The notes: generated by a model not told the origin, from the sequence alone. A stretch of DNA of 64,000 bases from Luidia sarsii (GCA_949987565.1 OX465120.1:1126901-1190900), one strand, 5' to 3'; counted from the first letter of the stretch, positions 40,132 to 51,737 are shown. Program-made: numbers and translations.

Positions 40132-43100
40132 TTAACGTCGGCGATTGTGAGACATGTGAAGAGTCCTCTCAATGGAGACAGTTTCTGTCTGATGTCGGTT
40201 GGAGCCAAGCATGGTGAGGATGTATTCTGTCTCTGGTCTGGGAAAGTTGCGGAAAATTGGATCGACCGGTATCTGATCGTACCCCACCACAGGCACAAAT
40301 CGTACATTCCTCTTTCCCATCTGTCTGAACTCATCTGTAATCAGCTGAAAGATGTACCTTCCAGAAAAAGAAAAAGAAAAAACGTAAGAGTGGTGTACAC
40401 CAATGTTGCATTCAGCTTGTACACAATGGGCCGTTCAGTGCAACCATTCACAGTCACAGCTGTGGATGTAATGACCCTATTCAGCTTGCACACGATGGGC
40501 CATTCAGTGCACCCATTCACAGTCACAGCTGTGGATGCAATGACCCTATTCAGCTTGTACACAATGGACCATTCAGTACACCCATTCACAGTCACAGCTG
40601 TGGATGCAATGACCCTATTCAGCTTGTACACAATGGACCATTCAGTGCACCCATTCACAGTCACAGCTGTGGATGCAATGACCCCATTCAGCTTGTACAC
40701 AATGGGCCATTCAGTGCACCCATTCACAGTCACAGCTGTGGATGCAATGACCCTATTCAGCTTGTACACAATGGACCATTCAGTGCAGCCATTCACAGTC
40801 ACAGCTGTGGATGCAATGACCCTATTCAGCTTGTACACAGTGGGTCATTCAGTGTAGCCATTCACAGTCACAGCTGTGGATGCAATGACCCTATTCAGCT
40901 TGTACACAGTGGGCCATTCAGTGCACCCATTCACAGTCACAGCTGTGGATGCAATGACCCTATTCAGCTTGCACACGATGGGCCATTCAGTGCGCCCATT
41001 CACAGTCACAGCTGTGAATGCAATGACCCTATTCAGCTTGTACACAGTGGGCCATTCAGTGCACCCATTCACAGTCACAGCTGTGGATGCAATGACCCTA
41101 TTCAGCTTGCACACAATGGGCCATTCAGTGCACCCATTCACAGTCACAGCTGTGAATGCAATGACCCTATTCAGCTTGTACACAGTGGGCCATTCAGTGC
41201 ACCCATTCACAGTCACACCTGTGAATGCAATGACCCTATTCAGCTTGTACACAATGGACCATTCAGTACACCCATTCACAGTCACAGCTGTGGATGCAAT
41301 GACCCTATTCAGCTTGTACACAATGGGCCATTCAGTGCACCCATTCACAGTCACAGCTGTGAATGCAATGACCCTATTCAGCTTGTACACAGTGGGCCAT
41401 TCAGTGCACCCATTCACAGTCACAGCTGTGGATGCAATGACCCTATTCAGCTTGCACACGATGGGCCATTCAGTGCGCCCATTCACAGTCACAGCTGTGG
41501 ATGCAATGACCCTATTCAGCTTGCACACGATGGGCCATTCATGTGCGCCCATTCACAGTCACAGCTGTGGATGCAATGACCCTATTCAGCTTGTACACAA
41601 TGGGCCATTCAGAGCACAGAGTCACTGCTATGGACACAAAAGATAAGGAGTTTATAGAAAAGGCACTCACCTTGTGTTCAATGAAGTCTCTTTGCGGCCC
41701 ATGATCTCATTGTAGTAGTACCGACTGTACAGCACAACTATGAACGACGACTGTAAACAAAAGTATGTGGAAAACACAGAATTGTGTCACGAAAGATCAA
41801 TCCTTGCAGATGATGAAAAAGAAAAAAAATCAAGGTACCCCGTGGCTCACATCTAGAGTCTTTACTTTCTGATGATGATAAAGGCAAAACTAATGTGGAC
41901 GTGAGATTTGAAGGTTAGGTTTGCGGTAACGTCGCGATAACGAATGCCAATATACCGAACATCCAGCTATAACAAACACGCCCTTTGACTCCCAATTTTT
42001 GTGCACACAATACGTGGCTACAACTGCTATAACGAACGATCGCTATATAGTACCAAACAATTTTCATGGATCCCAGGGGCGTTGTAGCAACGTTCCACTA
42101 TAACACCATGCAATTTCTCTTTTGTGAGTGTGTGTGGTTCTGAAATAACCAGAGTTCTGTTTTGGTTTTTTTTTTTTCAGAACCAAACAAACACAAGCAC
42201 AAACAAGGAGAAATTACATGGTGTTACAGCAAACCTATCCCTTACATGTATAATTGCACGTGGATGCGGAAAAGAATTTGAAAATGTAACTTCAAAAGAT
42301 AATTCAATAACCAGACGTGAGTGACCCTCCCCTCCTACCAAAAACCAGTCGTACCTCTTGGAAGACCCGCATGGTTTTCTGGCGGCACTCCTCCAGCGAG
42401 GCAAAACTGCTGGTTTTGACATCAAGATCGACCTTTTGACCTCCGGCTTTGAGGGCAAAGCCTAGATTTATGGCAGCATTTCGGTCGCCGTATGCGTACG
42501 TGATGAACCAGCAGTTGCCTAGGAAACGACAAATAGATAGAGGACACCTGATGACCTGCCACTGGGTTGGTTTGTCTGTCTGTCTGACTGTCTGTTTCTG
42601 TCCGTCTGATGTTTGTCTGGCTGCTTTCTCCCCCATTTTTTATATACGTGTATCTCCTCTCTCTCCCTTCTGCTCTCTCTCTCCCTCATCCCATGTCTGT
42701 CTGTCTATCTATTTGTCTGTCTGCCTGCCTGTCTTTCTGTTTCTGTGTTTATTCTGTCTGTCTCTCTGCTTCTGTCTGTCTGTCTGTTTCTGTCTGTTTC
42801 TGTGTGCCTTTTTCTATTTGTCTATCCATCTATAACAGTTTCTGTCTGTCTATCTTTGTCTTTCACTCGTCTGTCTGTCTGTCTGCCTGGCTGTCTTACT
42901 GTTTCTGGGTTTATTCTGTCTGTCTCTCTGCTTCTGTCTGTCTGTCTGTCTGTCTGTTTCTGTCTGTCGGTCTGTCTGTCTGTCTGTCTGTCCATTTCTT
43001 TCTTTCTCCATGCGGCTCTATCCATGTATGTGTCTGTCTGTCCACCTGCTTGTCCATCCGTCTGTCTGTCTGTCTGTGATCATTCCTCTCAGACGGAGAA

Positions 43101-46100
43101 CTCCGGGCAGCTCACACCAAAGCAAAGAAATCTTCTCACCTCCGTTTGTCAGGGGCGCTGGCACCGTCGCGGCGTTTGCCACAACGTTTTCGGGGAACAT
43201 GGAGTGCAGCGGAGCGATGGAGCTGTGGCAGGGCTCGTAAGCGCGAGTGCCATCCCCCGGAGACGAGACAGACCCTTCGGGAGTCCTGGAGAGGAAGTGG
43301 CGATGGGGCCAGGTGTGAAAGTCCCTGGTGAGGGTGGAGCCGGTCGGGTGCTGTTGATGATGTCCTGATGAATTGGCGCTGGTCGCCTCCATGTCCAGCG
43401 ACAGCTTACTCTTGGAGAAGTTCTGCGGCGCGGGAGGGTACGGGGAAGAGTTCGGGCTCCGGGCGTGGGGTTGGTGCGGGGTGAAGGCCAGGGCGCTGGC
43501 CCCCGACGATGGTGGCAGGTCGTCTCTCCCCGACCAGACACGGTAGGAGGACTCTACCGGACAGCCTGTCGGTGTTGGAGGAGCCTGCTTGGGCCTCCAG
43601 AATGACTCATCACCCTTCCCACCAAACCCGGTAGCAGACGAGGCCATCCCACTGCTGAGAAGCGGCCCTGGTGGGCTCGAGGGAAAGCAGTCGCCCACCT
43701 TACTCTCATCAGTGGGGCTATAGTCCAGGAAGGTGCCATCTGAGGAAAGAGAAATCCCACCAGGGCTCAACCTTAGCACTAGCCCGATGGTCATTGTCTA
43801 GTAAAAACAGCTGCGGGCTAGTAAAAATGACCCACTTTGCTAGCCCGGCGGACTAGTAAAAAGTAGGCAGCGGTGTGGTGGCAAAAAAAGATGCGTGCGG
43901 GGATGAGAAAGTAGAAACTAATAATTTGTTTTACTTGACCTAATACCCTTGTTTTAAATTCAATATTAATTATACAGGGCTAGTAAAACTTGCTGCGGGC
44001 TAGCAAAAAATGCAATTTACTAGCCCGGTAGGCTAGTTAAAAACAAAATTAAGTGCGAGGCTTGCCCACACTTATTATTTTTCTATCCAGCAAATAATTA
44101 AAGGCCCAATACAGCATTGGGAAGATCGGAAAACATCGATGTGTGATGTCCACAGATTTCCTTCTAATTTTACAAAAAGTGAATATCTAGGGTGGCAAGC
44201 TCCAGCCTTGAGAGATGGCTAATTCAATTACAAGTTGGGCCCCCCAGCCACCACAGAGGTACTGTATATGGTGTTCTTGTAACTGTCACTCCCAGATACT
44301 TCAAAACTGCCTCTAGCCATTAACCACCAGTAATGTGGCCTTGGAGACCACTGGTGAAAACACTGTGAAAATGACTTGGCTAACTATGCTCCATGAAATA
44401 CATGTAGGGGTGAAAACACTGTGAATTTTCTTTTCACGGCTATATTACATTTTCATCCAATTTTCACGATACAGATGTTCATAGTGTAATTAACCCCCAA
44501 ACCGGTACTTACCGTCTATCATTTTTTCAATGATGGAATAGACATCTTTCCTCTTCATCTCTTTTAGGACATTGATCATTTTATCCACAGGCACATCTTC
44601 ATTGTATGCTAGCTTCGTCTTCCAAACCCGAAGAACTCTCTCAGTGGGTGACCTTCCGCTTCCTCCACACTTCGCTTCCGTCGTCTATTTAAACAAGAGA
44701 GGGAAGCAACTTAAACCCTTTTCACACTACAGGGGGAAACCACAGTGAAAATGCTGTAAAAACTATTGGCTAACTGCGCTCCGTGAAATAGGGGTGAAAA
44801 CACTGTGAATTTTCTTTTCATGGCTAAATGACATTTTCACCCCATTTTCACGGTTTAGATGCTGTTCCCATTATTTCTGTATAAAGACAACCGTCCACTA
44901 TATGTCTCCCACACCAAAGTTAGTCTGGGTTTACAATATACCTTGTTGACCCAATATTTGTGTCCGGAGCCTGTTCTTCGTCTGCGTACCGAATACACTA
45001 TGAACATCTAAACAGTGAAAATGGGCTGAAAATGTCATTTAGCCGTGAAAAGAAAATTCACCGTGTTTTCACCCTTATTTCATGGCACACAGTTAGCCAC
45101 GGCATTTTCACGTTGTTTTCACCAGTGGTCTCCAAGGCCACATTCCTGGTGGTAAATGGCTAGAGGCAATTTAGAAGTATCTGGCAGTGACAGTACAGTA
45201 CCTCTATGGGGGCTGGTGGTCGATCCCTACTGGTAGTCCCTACTGGTAATTGAATTAGCTATCCCCAAAGGCTGGAGCTTGCCACCCTAGATATTCATGG
45301 TATTTTTCACGGTCTCTTTAGTGACCTGAAGATGTCCGTATCAGGTCAGAAAAGCGATTATTTTCAGGGTGAATTCACTGTAAAACGCACCGTGAAATCA
45401 CAGTGACTTTTTAGTTTCACGGCGAAATGACATTTTCACCCCATTTTCACGGTTTAGATGTTCATAGTGATAACAAGTCATGGTCCAGGAGCTTCCTCCA
45501 CACTTTGTTTCCACCCCCCTATTTAAGCAAGAAGCAACTTAAGCCCTTTTCACACTACAGGGCAAATACCCGGGCGGGGATTTAATTTCCCCACCAACAC
45601 CCCCGCAACCATTCACACTGGACCCATTTGGAAACTCCCGAGGACCCAATTTCCCCGTTGAAATCGTAAAACCCCGGGGTTTTCTCCATACCTACGCTCG
45701 AGCAGGGGTAGAAAATCCCCGGGGAAAAAGATTTCCCCCGGGATTTGATTTGGTAGTGTGAACAGACCGACCGAATTCCCCCACCGAGAAATTTTTTGGA
45801 GAAATCATATGAAAGCCTCAATCAAAAAGAAGGTTGAGGCTCTGACAATTTGATCCTCGCAGGATCTTTCGCAAAGGAGAAAGGATTAGCTAGGACTAAA
45901 ACATCAGGCCCTCTAAATATATATGAGTTGGGCTTTGGGGTCATTTCATAGTCAGTAAGAGGTTTGCAACAATTTTGCATTTTACTGTTGTCAAAATCAT
46001 TTCGATGAATTCAATGAGTGCCCTGCTCGACATAATAAGCACTGAATGCCCAATGCTTTGCCAGATACCTGATGAAAAAAAAATCAGGCCGCTCGGATTG

Positions 46101-47183
46101 GATGTGATTCAAATCCGCAACTCCTGCTTTCTAGTGCCAAAATCTTAACAAAGATCACCATTCTATTCAACCACATGGTCTCAACATGGTCTCAACATCC
46201 AGGAGGGTAATGACTGACACCATGCAGCTTTCTGATAATCCTTCTTTTGTGTTCAGTCCTCCACACTTCTCTCTTCGATCTTTCCCCCTCTTGTCACTAA
46301 TCCCTATCCTACCTCCTTGCCCTTCTCTTTGATCTTTCCCCCTCCTCTCACTAATCCCTACCCCACCACTTGCCCTTCCCTTTGATCTCACCCTACCAGC
46401 TTCACTCTTTGTCCTTTGTTTCTCATCCGTGTCCTATTCACTCTCCCCCCCCCCCTCCTTCGTGTACATAGATCTGTTTTGTCCTTGTCACTCTGCCTTT
46501 GAGAAAGGTCCTGCTAGGATCGAAACGTCAGGCCCACTAAATTTTAAGATTTACATTTTGGTAATTTTAGTCAGTAAGCAGTTTGCAACATTTTTGTATA
46601 TCACCTTAAAGATCACCATTCGTTAATAAGCTGGTCGAGGTCGTGTGGCGGATTTGAATAATGGATACCAGTGGGTATCGCGTTGCATCATATAGATACA
46701 CACACGTGTATTTGCGTTAAGGAGAATGCAATTCAATGAGGGTTTGCCCTGCTCGAGGTACATTGTAATAATAAGCACTGAATGTCCAGTGCTTCGCCCA
46801 ACAGATGCCGATGAAAAATTTCAGGCAGCTCGGGCAATAAAGATGAAGTTTTGCAAAACATTCTTGAGACAAGGAGAAAAGGTTCATCGTGCAATGTTGT
46901 GTTGCTGGTCGTGAAATTTTGGTTGCTAGCTATAGGACTGCATGAGGCAACAACAATTGATACTGAAATTCTTGACACAATACCATGAAGAGGTCGGACC
47001 TAATTTTACTGTTAATTAATACTGTACCTGGATCCACTGGTCGGTGAACGTCTCTTGATCCAGTAGATTGGCGAACAGCTTCCAGGCTCCAGAATCGAGC
47101 TTTGAGCCAAGGGCCGTGATGGCCTGGAACGTGATCCTTGGCCATTCCCGCTGGGGGAGGCAAGTGCTATGTTTGGAGAACAT
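40132..47183 (-). CDS. TRAF3IP2: Death domain-SEFIR adaptor, Act1/CIKS-like
   Basis: Six coding exons on the minus strand: 47183-47028, 44684-44513, 43739-43140, 42518-42355, 41750-41671, 40357-40132, joining in frame to 465 residues. Residues about 20-108 look like a death domain (SKLDSGAWKLFANLL, SPTERVLRVWKTK, VLKEMKRKDVYSIIEK). Residues 110-310 are a Pro/Ser-rich linker with PVESSY at 170-175, a PxExx-aromatic TRAF6-type motif. Residues about 311-440 match the SEFIR domain of Act1: CWFITYAYGD, SSFIVVLYSRYYYNEIM, LNTRYIFQLITDEFRQMG, NVRFVPVVGYDQIP. SEFIR adaptors bind IL-17 receptor tails and recruit TRAF6 to NF-kB signalling. Human Act1 has no classical death domain at this position, so the layout here resembles MyD88 with SEFIR in place of TIR. 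The start is uncertain: ATG at 47,183 is in frame, but a CAG at 47,151 could instead be an acceptor from an upstream exon. The symbol denotes similarity, not proven orthology. Confidence 0.82.
40400..41640. repeat. 69-bp minisatellite, about 18 copies
   Basis: The unit contains CATTCAGTGCACCCATTCAC, AGTCACAGCTGTGGATG and CCCTATTCAGCTTG. The period is 69 bp, a multiple of three, so both strands stay open for hundreds of codons. It occupies most of the last intron (41,670-40,358) of the SEFIR adaptor gene. Every unit holds an E-box CAGCTG. Confidence 0.96.
41920..42110 (-). mobile_element. MITE with CAGTGGAACGTC-type end, second copy
   Basis: Ends AACGTTCCACTATAAC; carries GCTATAACGAACGATCGC and CTCCCAATTTTTGTGC, collinear with 50,061-50,250. 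In intron 4 of the SEFIR gene. Confidence 0.65.
42560..43080. repeat. CTGT-rich microsatellite, about 0.5 kb
   Basis: Interrupted runs of TCTG (GTCTGTCTGTCTGTC and variants such as TTTCTGTC) fill intron 3 of the SEFIR gene and stop about 60 bp from exon 3. Confidence 0.93.
43543..43560 (-). other. Candidate TRAF6-binding motif codons
   Basis: These 18 bases encode PVESSY in the adaptor linker. The PxExx-aromatic/acidic pattern is the known TRAF6 MATH-domain ligand. The residues are seen directly; binding is inferred. Confidence 0.5.
43765..44064. mobile_element. TACTAGCCC-family MITE, copy 1
   Basis: CAGGGCTCAACCTTAGCAC, several CTAGCCCG words in both orientations, TGAGAAAGTAGAAACTA in the middle, and end AAGTGCGAGGCTTG. 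Collinear copies at 48,372-48,680 and 58,600-58,905. It begins 26 bp upstream (gene sense) of the exon 3 acceptor of the SEFIR gene. The CAGGGCTCGA start is typical of hAT-like MITEs (inference). Confidence 0.75.
44170..44487. mobile_element. CACTA-ended MITE, truncated
   Basis: The right terminus CAGATGTTCATAGTG is present and the interior (AGATACTTCAAAACTGCC, AGACCACTGGTGAAAACAC) matches 36,864-37,333 inverted, but the other end is missing where it abuts a TTAA-type MITE fragment (44,098-44,165). It ends 26 bp from exon 2 of the SEFIR gene. Confidence 0.75.
44996..45469. mobile_element. CACTA-ended MITE, 474 bp
   Basis: Same ends as 36,864-37,333, flanked by ATA at 44,993-44,995 and 45,470-45,472, in intron 1 of the SEFIR gene. 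Near-collinear with the 470-bp copy over its whole length. Confidence 0.88.
45540..45780. repeat. Fold-back element with TTCACACTAC ends
   Basis: CCCTTTTCACACTACAGGG and its inverse GGTAGTGTGAACAG enclose a GC-rich core with CCCCGGGG-type palindromes (ACCCCGGGGTTTT, ATCCCCGGGGAAA). A fragment of the same start is at about 44,715. Confidence 0.65.
45845..45975 (+). repeat. GAAACGTC fold-back repeat, diverged
   Basis: GATCCTCGCAGGATCTTTCG inverted half and GATTAGCTAGGACTAAAAC direct half, then CATAGTCAGTAAGAGGTTTGC: all landmarks present but mutated, so an old copy. Confidence 0.65.
46495..46605 (+). repeat. GAAACGTC fold-back repeat arm, well preserved
   Basis: CTCTGCCTTTGAGAAAGG, TCCTGCTAGGATCGAAACG, TAATTTTAGTCAGTAAGCAG and TTGTATATCAC: the cleanest right arm in the window. 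It is preceded by the inverse of the 53-bp unit at 23,870-24,040. Confidence 0.82.
46620..46920 (-). mobile_element. Second tRNA-like SINE family, fragments
   Basis: AGCTGGTCGAGGTCGTGTGG, CAATTCAATGAGGGTTTGCC and a degraded AATTTCAGGCAGCTCGGG occur in the family's order; the B-box core is lost. Confidence 0.6.
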
Positions 47184-48371
47184 AGTTACTGCGCATGCTC
47201 TTCATCAAGCGGTGATGACCTCATCGGAAAGAGACTACTCCACACTATCAGGAACATGGAAAGATTCGGGTTAACAATTCCAGTAAAAAAAGAAGGAAGA
47301 ACTGACAGGGAACGTTTAAAGACCATCTACATGTTGTAGCCTACAACATTTGTAAAGGTCAAACGATTGCCACAGTTTTTTTTAATGATGGGAACTTTCA
47401 AAGACCATCTAGCCTACAACATTGGCAAAGGGCAGATTGCCAGAGTACAGTGTCTCCACCCACCCATCACTCATCAACTGTAGAAGATACTAATCAAATA
47501 GCTCTTCACTGAGTATAAAACCTTTTACCATTTAATTGGTAAAAGGCGGTATAAAATACTGGCATTGACTGTACAGCCAATAGCTAGCGTAGTTGTGGAA
47601 GATCGAGCCATGTTAAAACGACATGCACAGCATACAAGTGTACATTTTACATGTATGACCAAGGAGATGACTGTGTGTACATAATGTACAATGTACATGT
47701 ACATCAGTACATACAGTAGAAGGCTAGGCATATAATCGTCATGGGCCAATGCACATTTTGTTCATTCAGTTTTGAATGCACCAAGCAAGCACAATTGAAG
47801 AATAATGTACATACCGTTGTACAATTCACAAGGCTAGCCTTTTCACTTGTAAGCATTTGTCAGCCTTAATTTAGTCCTGAACTATTGTCAATTATTCAGA
47901 GGTCAAAGGGCGGGTTCCCATCGAGCCTAGCGAATACGTTCACATAGACACGTACATTGTAGTTTGTACTGTCCTATACATACACATCATGTACATCAGT
48001 AAAAGTACATGTACCGGGTACACTTTTACACGAGGATTGGCAGTGACATCTCCTTTGAGAAGGAGTGTGTTGCTCTGATGAGAAGAGCTCAACATTTCAG
48101 GCAGTGTGTACTGTACACGTATCAGGACAATGACATTGGGTAGAGTTATCGTACACTGCCCAAAATGTTGAGTTACATAAAATACTGTACGTCATTGTTT
48201 GCAACAAAGTTTGATGACCTAGGTTACGGAGACGGCAAAGGGTTGCCAACGTGGACTTTGATTTTATTTACACATGTACATGTATACATGTACAGTACAC
48301 CTGTACATCTCCTGTGTGATTTGTACGATACTACTGACATAGTACATGTACATTGTAGTGTATACCAGGGC

Positions 48372-48680
48372 TCGACCTTAGTACTAGCCCGGCGGTCATT
48401 GTCTAGTAAAAACAGCTTTGGGCTAGTAAAATGACCCACTTTGCTAGCCCGGCGGACTAGTAAAACGTAGACAGCGGTGTGGTGCCCAAAACAACCTATG
48501 TGGGCGGAGATGAGAAAGTAGAAACTAACAATTTGTTTGACTTGACCTAATAACCTTGTGTTAAATTCAATAATTATACAGGGCTATATAGTCAAACTTG
48601 CTGCGGGCTAGCAAAAAACTCAATTTACTAGCCCGGTGGGCTAGTAAAAAAAAAAAAAACTTAAGCGCGAGGCTTGTATA
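48372..48680. mobile_element. TACTAGCCC-family MITE, copy 2
   Basis: GGGCTCGACCTTAGTACTAG through AAGCGCGAGGCTTG, collinear with 43,765-44,064. Confidence 0.75.
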
Positions 48681-50060
48681 CATATTTAATGCTACAGGGA
48701 GCCTGCACACTTAACTGTGGTTCGTTAAGTGTGTTATGAAGATGACTGCTTATGAATTCAGCGAAACAGACACAAATTCAATCATCAGGGTCCAATTTCA
48801 TGGAATCTGTTACGGCATAATTCTGTGCTAACGGAGCCAGAGTAAAATCTAGCGTACCATGGAATCCGTTAGCAAGACTTTCGCCGCTTGAAATACGCAA
48901 ACCATTTCAAGCAAAGAATATCTCAGTACTGCAGTAAGCAGAGACTTGTCGCTTAAGGTAACGGATTCCATGAAATTGGACTGGGCAGATACATGTAATG
49001 TGTCAATCCTTGCTGTAACTTTTGTTGTCAGCAAAGAAAAACCCTTTTGTTTTAATTCTGCCACTAATCCCAAATCACAATAGTCCTCCTGGGCTACAAA
49101 CATCAGGTCTTATAAATGTTTGAATAGTTTGCAGGATTCTTTTGGTATAAAAAATTGCTAAAGTTCAGAAAAAAAATTCCTTGAAGGAAGACCAAAGTAA
49201 TGTTACAAAACGCTTGCCAATATTGGTCAAACAAATAAAGGAGACAAAGTGAGTGAGATTGGGAACTCTGGAATAATTTCTAAAAATGGCAAAGTACACT
49301 GTACATGTAAAAAGGCCTTGGATTTTGCCTACATTACAATGTATACTAGTGCAGACTCTCAGCATGTGAGCTATCCATGCAGTCCTTAGATAGTGGCCTT
49401 CCCAAATAGTCAACTAATCTTTGCAAGGATTAGAATGGGGCATAATAAGCCAGACAAATAAGGCCAAGTAAAAATAAAAAAAATAGTTTCTCGTCCTAAC
49501 CTTTTGAAAAAAGGAGGATTAGGTCAGGTTTTTTTTGTTGTTTTTTTTTACCTTTTCCAAAACAAATTTCCAGTCGTTTTTAAGTACAGTACGATACATG
49601 TACTAGTAGGCTGTGCATACAGTACATGTGTGCGATGTTCAACGGCTGGAAACAGTGAAGATAAATCAGAATTTCATCTTTTTATCATTTTATATTAAAA
49701 TCACTTTTTTTATGCGGTGGCAAAAAAAACAATACGAGCTGAGTGGGATGATAAACTATTTTCAAGAGTTTTTTTACTTTGCCTTACCAGTTACCATGCA
49801 TTCATGTACCATTATTACCAATAATTATGGCAATAATCTAACCATAACTATACATACTGTGTAAGTGTTGAAGAAAAAATGATCAAAAATACAGTACAAA
49901 GAATGGAGGGGCTGACTTTTGTATCAAATAATTATGAAGAAGTCCATGAAATACAGTACATGTACCATTGGTTATGTATGTGTCTGACTCTGATTGCACA
50001 GTATTCACATTGATGATGAATGACATACCGGTACATGTACATGTACATGGTGTACATGTT

Positions 50061-50250
50061 CAGTGGAACGTCGGCTTTCGTCGCTATATAAGGAACGTTG
50101 ATATACCGAACCGTTCGTTCAGCTATAACGAGCATGTTTGGCTCCCGATTTTTGTGTACAAATTATGTGGCAACAACCGCTATAATTAACGATCACTATA
50201 ACGAACTATTTTCATGGATGCCAGGATGTTCATTATACTGACGTTCCAGT
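50061..50250. mobile_element. MITE with CAGTGGAACGTC / GACGTTCCAGT ends
   Basis: Most complete copy: start CAGTGGAACGTCGGC, end ACTGACGTTCCAGT, interior ACCGTTCGTTCAGCTATAAC and GGCTCCCGATTTTTGTG. Confidence 0.72.
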
Positions 50251-51089
50251 ACTAGCCTACATGTACATGTACACTGTATGTAGGCCTACAATACATGTAC
50301 GTACTACATCATGTACAAATGTACATTAATTATCATTATGAAATGGTTCAGCCGTTTATTAAAAACATCATTAGTCGTGGCCTGGGGCTTAATTGAAAAT
50401 GATTTACAATTTCAAAATGTATCATATAAATATAGTACTTCTAAGAGGAATTTACGTTAATTGTCTCCAAATAGGCTCTTGTATGAATCCATTTGTGAAA
50501 AGTCAGTCTTTCAAGACATGATCAGCAACTAACACAGTCTGACAAAATGTTGTCCTGAATTACATGTAAGAAGCACGTTAGGCCAAGTAAAACAGATTTG
50601 TTTCTCCTGCAAACTTAAAAAAGAAAGAAAGAAGGATGCGGGCAGTCGGACACCTTTTTTCTGCCTTTTGCAAAACAAGTTTTTCCCCTAAACCGTTTTA
50701 TAAACAATGCAGAAGGGGATGAGAAACTAATAATAATTTGTACTAACTGTACATTTTTTAACCAAAACTTTGGTTTCAGGTAAATCTGAGCTAAAAACTG
50801 CATTTTTCTCCGTGTTTCAAAGCCTGATGTGAACAGATTCACATTTCATGGACTTTCATTTTTCATGATTTGGATATTTTGATTGTCGTACGAAGATCAA
50901 AATATCGATAGGGCCTATTATAAGATGGTAAAAATTTAGCATCAAAAAAGGTCTACAGTCTACACTGCTACAGTTAGTTACCACTGTACAATGTGCCTAC
51001 ATGGACATGTACATGTATGTGTGTGTGTACATGTGTACACTGTACAGTACATGTATTTGCAGGACATACATGTAATATTTAAAGTGATT

Positions 51090-51290
51090 TTTGTTGGAAA
51101 CTGCTTACAGACTAAAATTACCAAAATGCAAATCAGAAAATTTAGTGGGCCTGACTTTTCGATCCTAGCAGGACCTTTCTCAAACTCAGTGACAAGGACA
51201 AAACAGATACATTGTACATGTATCTGTTTTGTCACTCTGCCTTTGAGAAAGGTCCTGCTAGGATCGAAACGTCAGGGCATAATATTTAAT
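51090..51290. repeat. GAAACGTC fold-back repeat, complete palindrome
   Basis: Left half (ACTAAAATTACCAAAATGC, GGCCTGACTTTTCGATCC, CAAGGACAAAACAGATAC) and right half (GTATCTGTTTTGTCAC, GAAAGGTCCTGCTAGGATC) are inverse copies around a short centre TTGTACAT. Best view of the full element structure. Confidence 0.85.
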
Positions 51291-51695
51291 GTGACTGTGA
51301 GATTATAAAAATATAATAAATTAATATAAATAAGCCATACCGGTCAAAGTCACACCCATGAATTAAATGGTGATCAATCATTCAATGTCTGGTGAGATGT
51401 AGGCCCCTATACAAATATTGAAATAGTCAAAAAGTCCAAATTGGATTGTTACTAACTCTGGCAGCTCTGCACATTGTCCTCTTTTAATTGTTTATAATTT
51501 TATGTTTTACTTTGAGTGAGTTTGACACTGACGAAAGCTCGCCCAAGTAACTGGGACTAGTATTTTTTTTACTTTGTACAAACTACAATTGTACTGTAAC
51601 TAATAAAAAAGGAATATATCGTATAATAATAATTAACATTAATTTAGTCTTTATAGTAATAACACAAGTCACAATAATCAATACAATTACAACTT

Positions 51696-51737
51696 GTACT
51701 ACCATGGAGCTATCCTTTTTATAGCTCCATGGTACTA
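51696..51737. repeat. Perfect hairpin
   Basis: GTACTACCATGGAGCTAT and its inverse ATAGCTCCATGGTACTAC are separated by a six-base loop. No run of T and no gene context that would make it a terminator. Confidence 0.7.

Noticed and set aside
40147..41646. ORFs of about 165-256 codons on both strands with 23-residue repeats
   Set aside because: 69-bp minisatellite open by periodicity. Only 40,132-40,357 (minus) is coding, from the SEFIR gene.
42609..43368. Cys/Ser/Leu-rich ORF resembling a secreted peptide
   Set aside because: CTGT microsatellite read in frame, then antisense of SEFIR-gene exon 3.
48070..48100. CTGATGAGAAGAGCTC as a hammerhead core
   Set aside because: CTGATGA is present but no GAAAC follows at a workable distance; TTTC follows instead.
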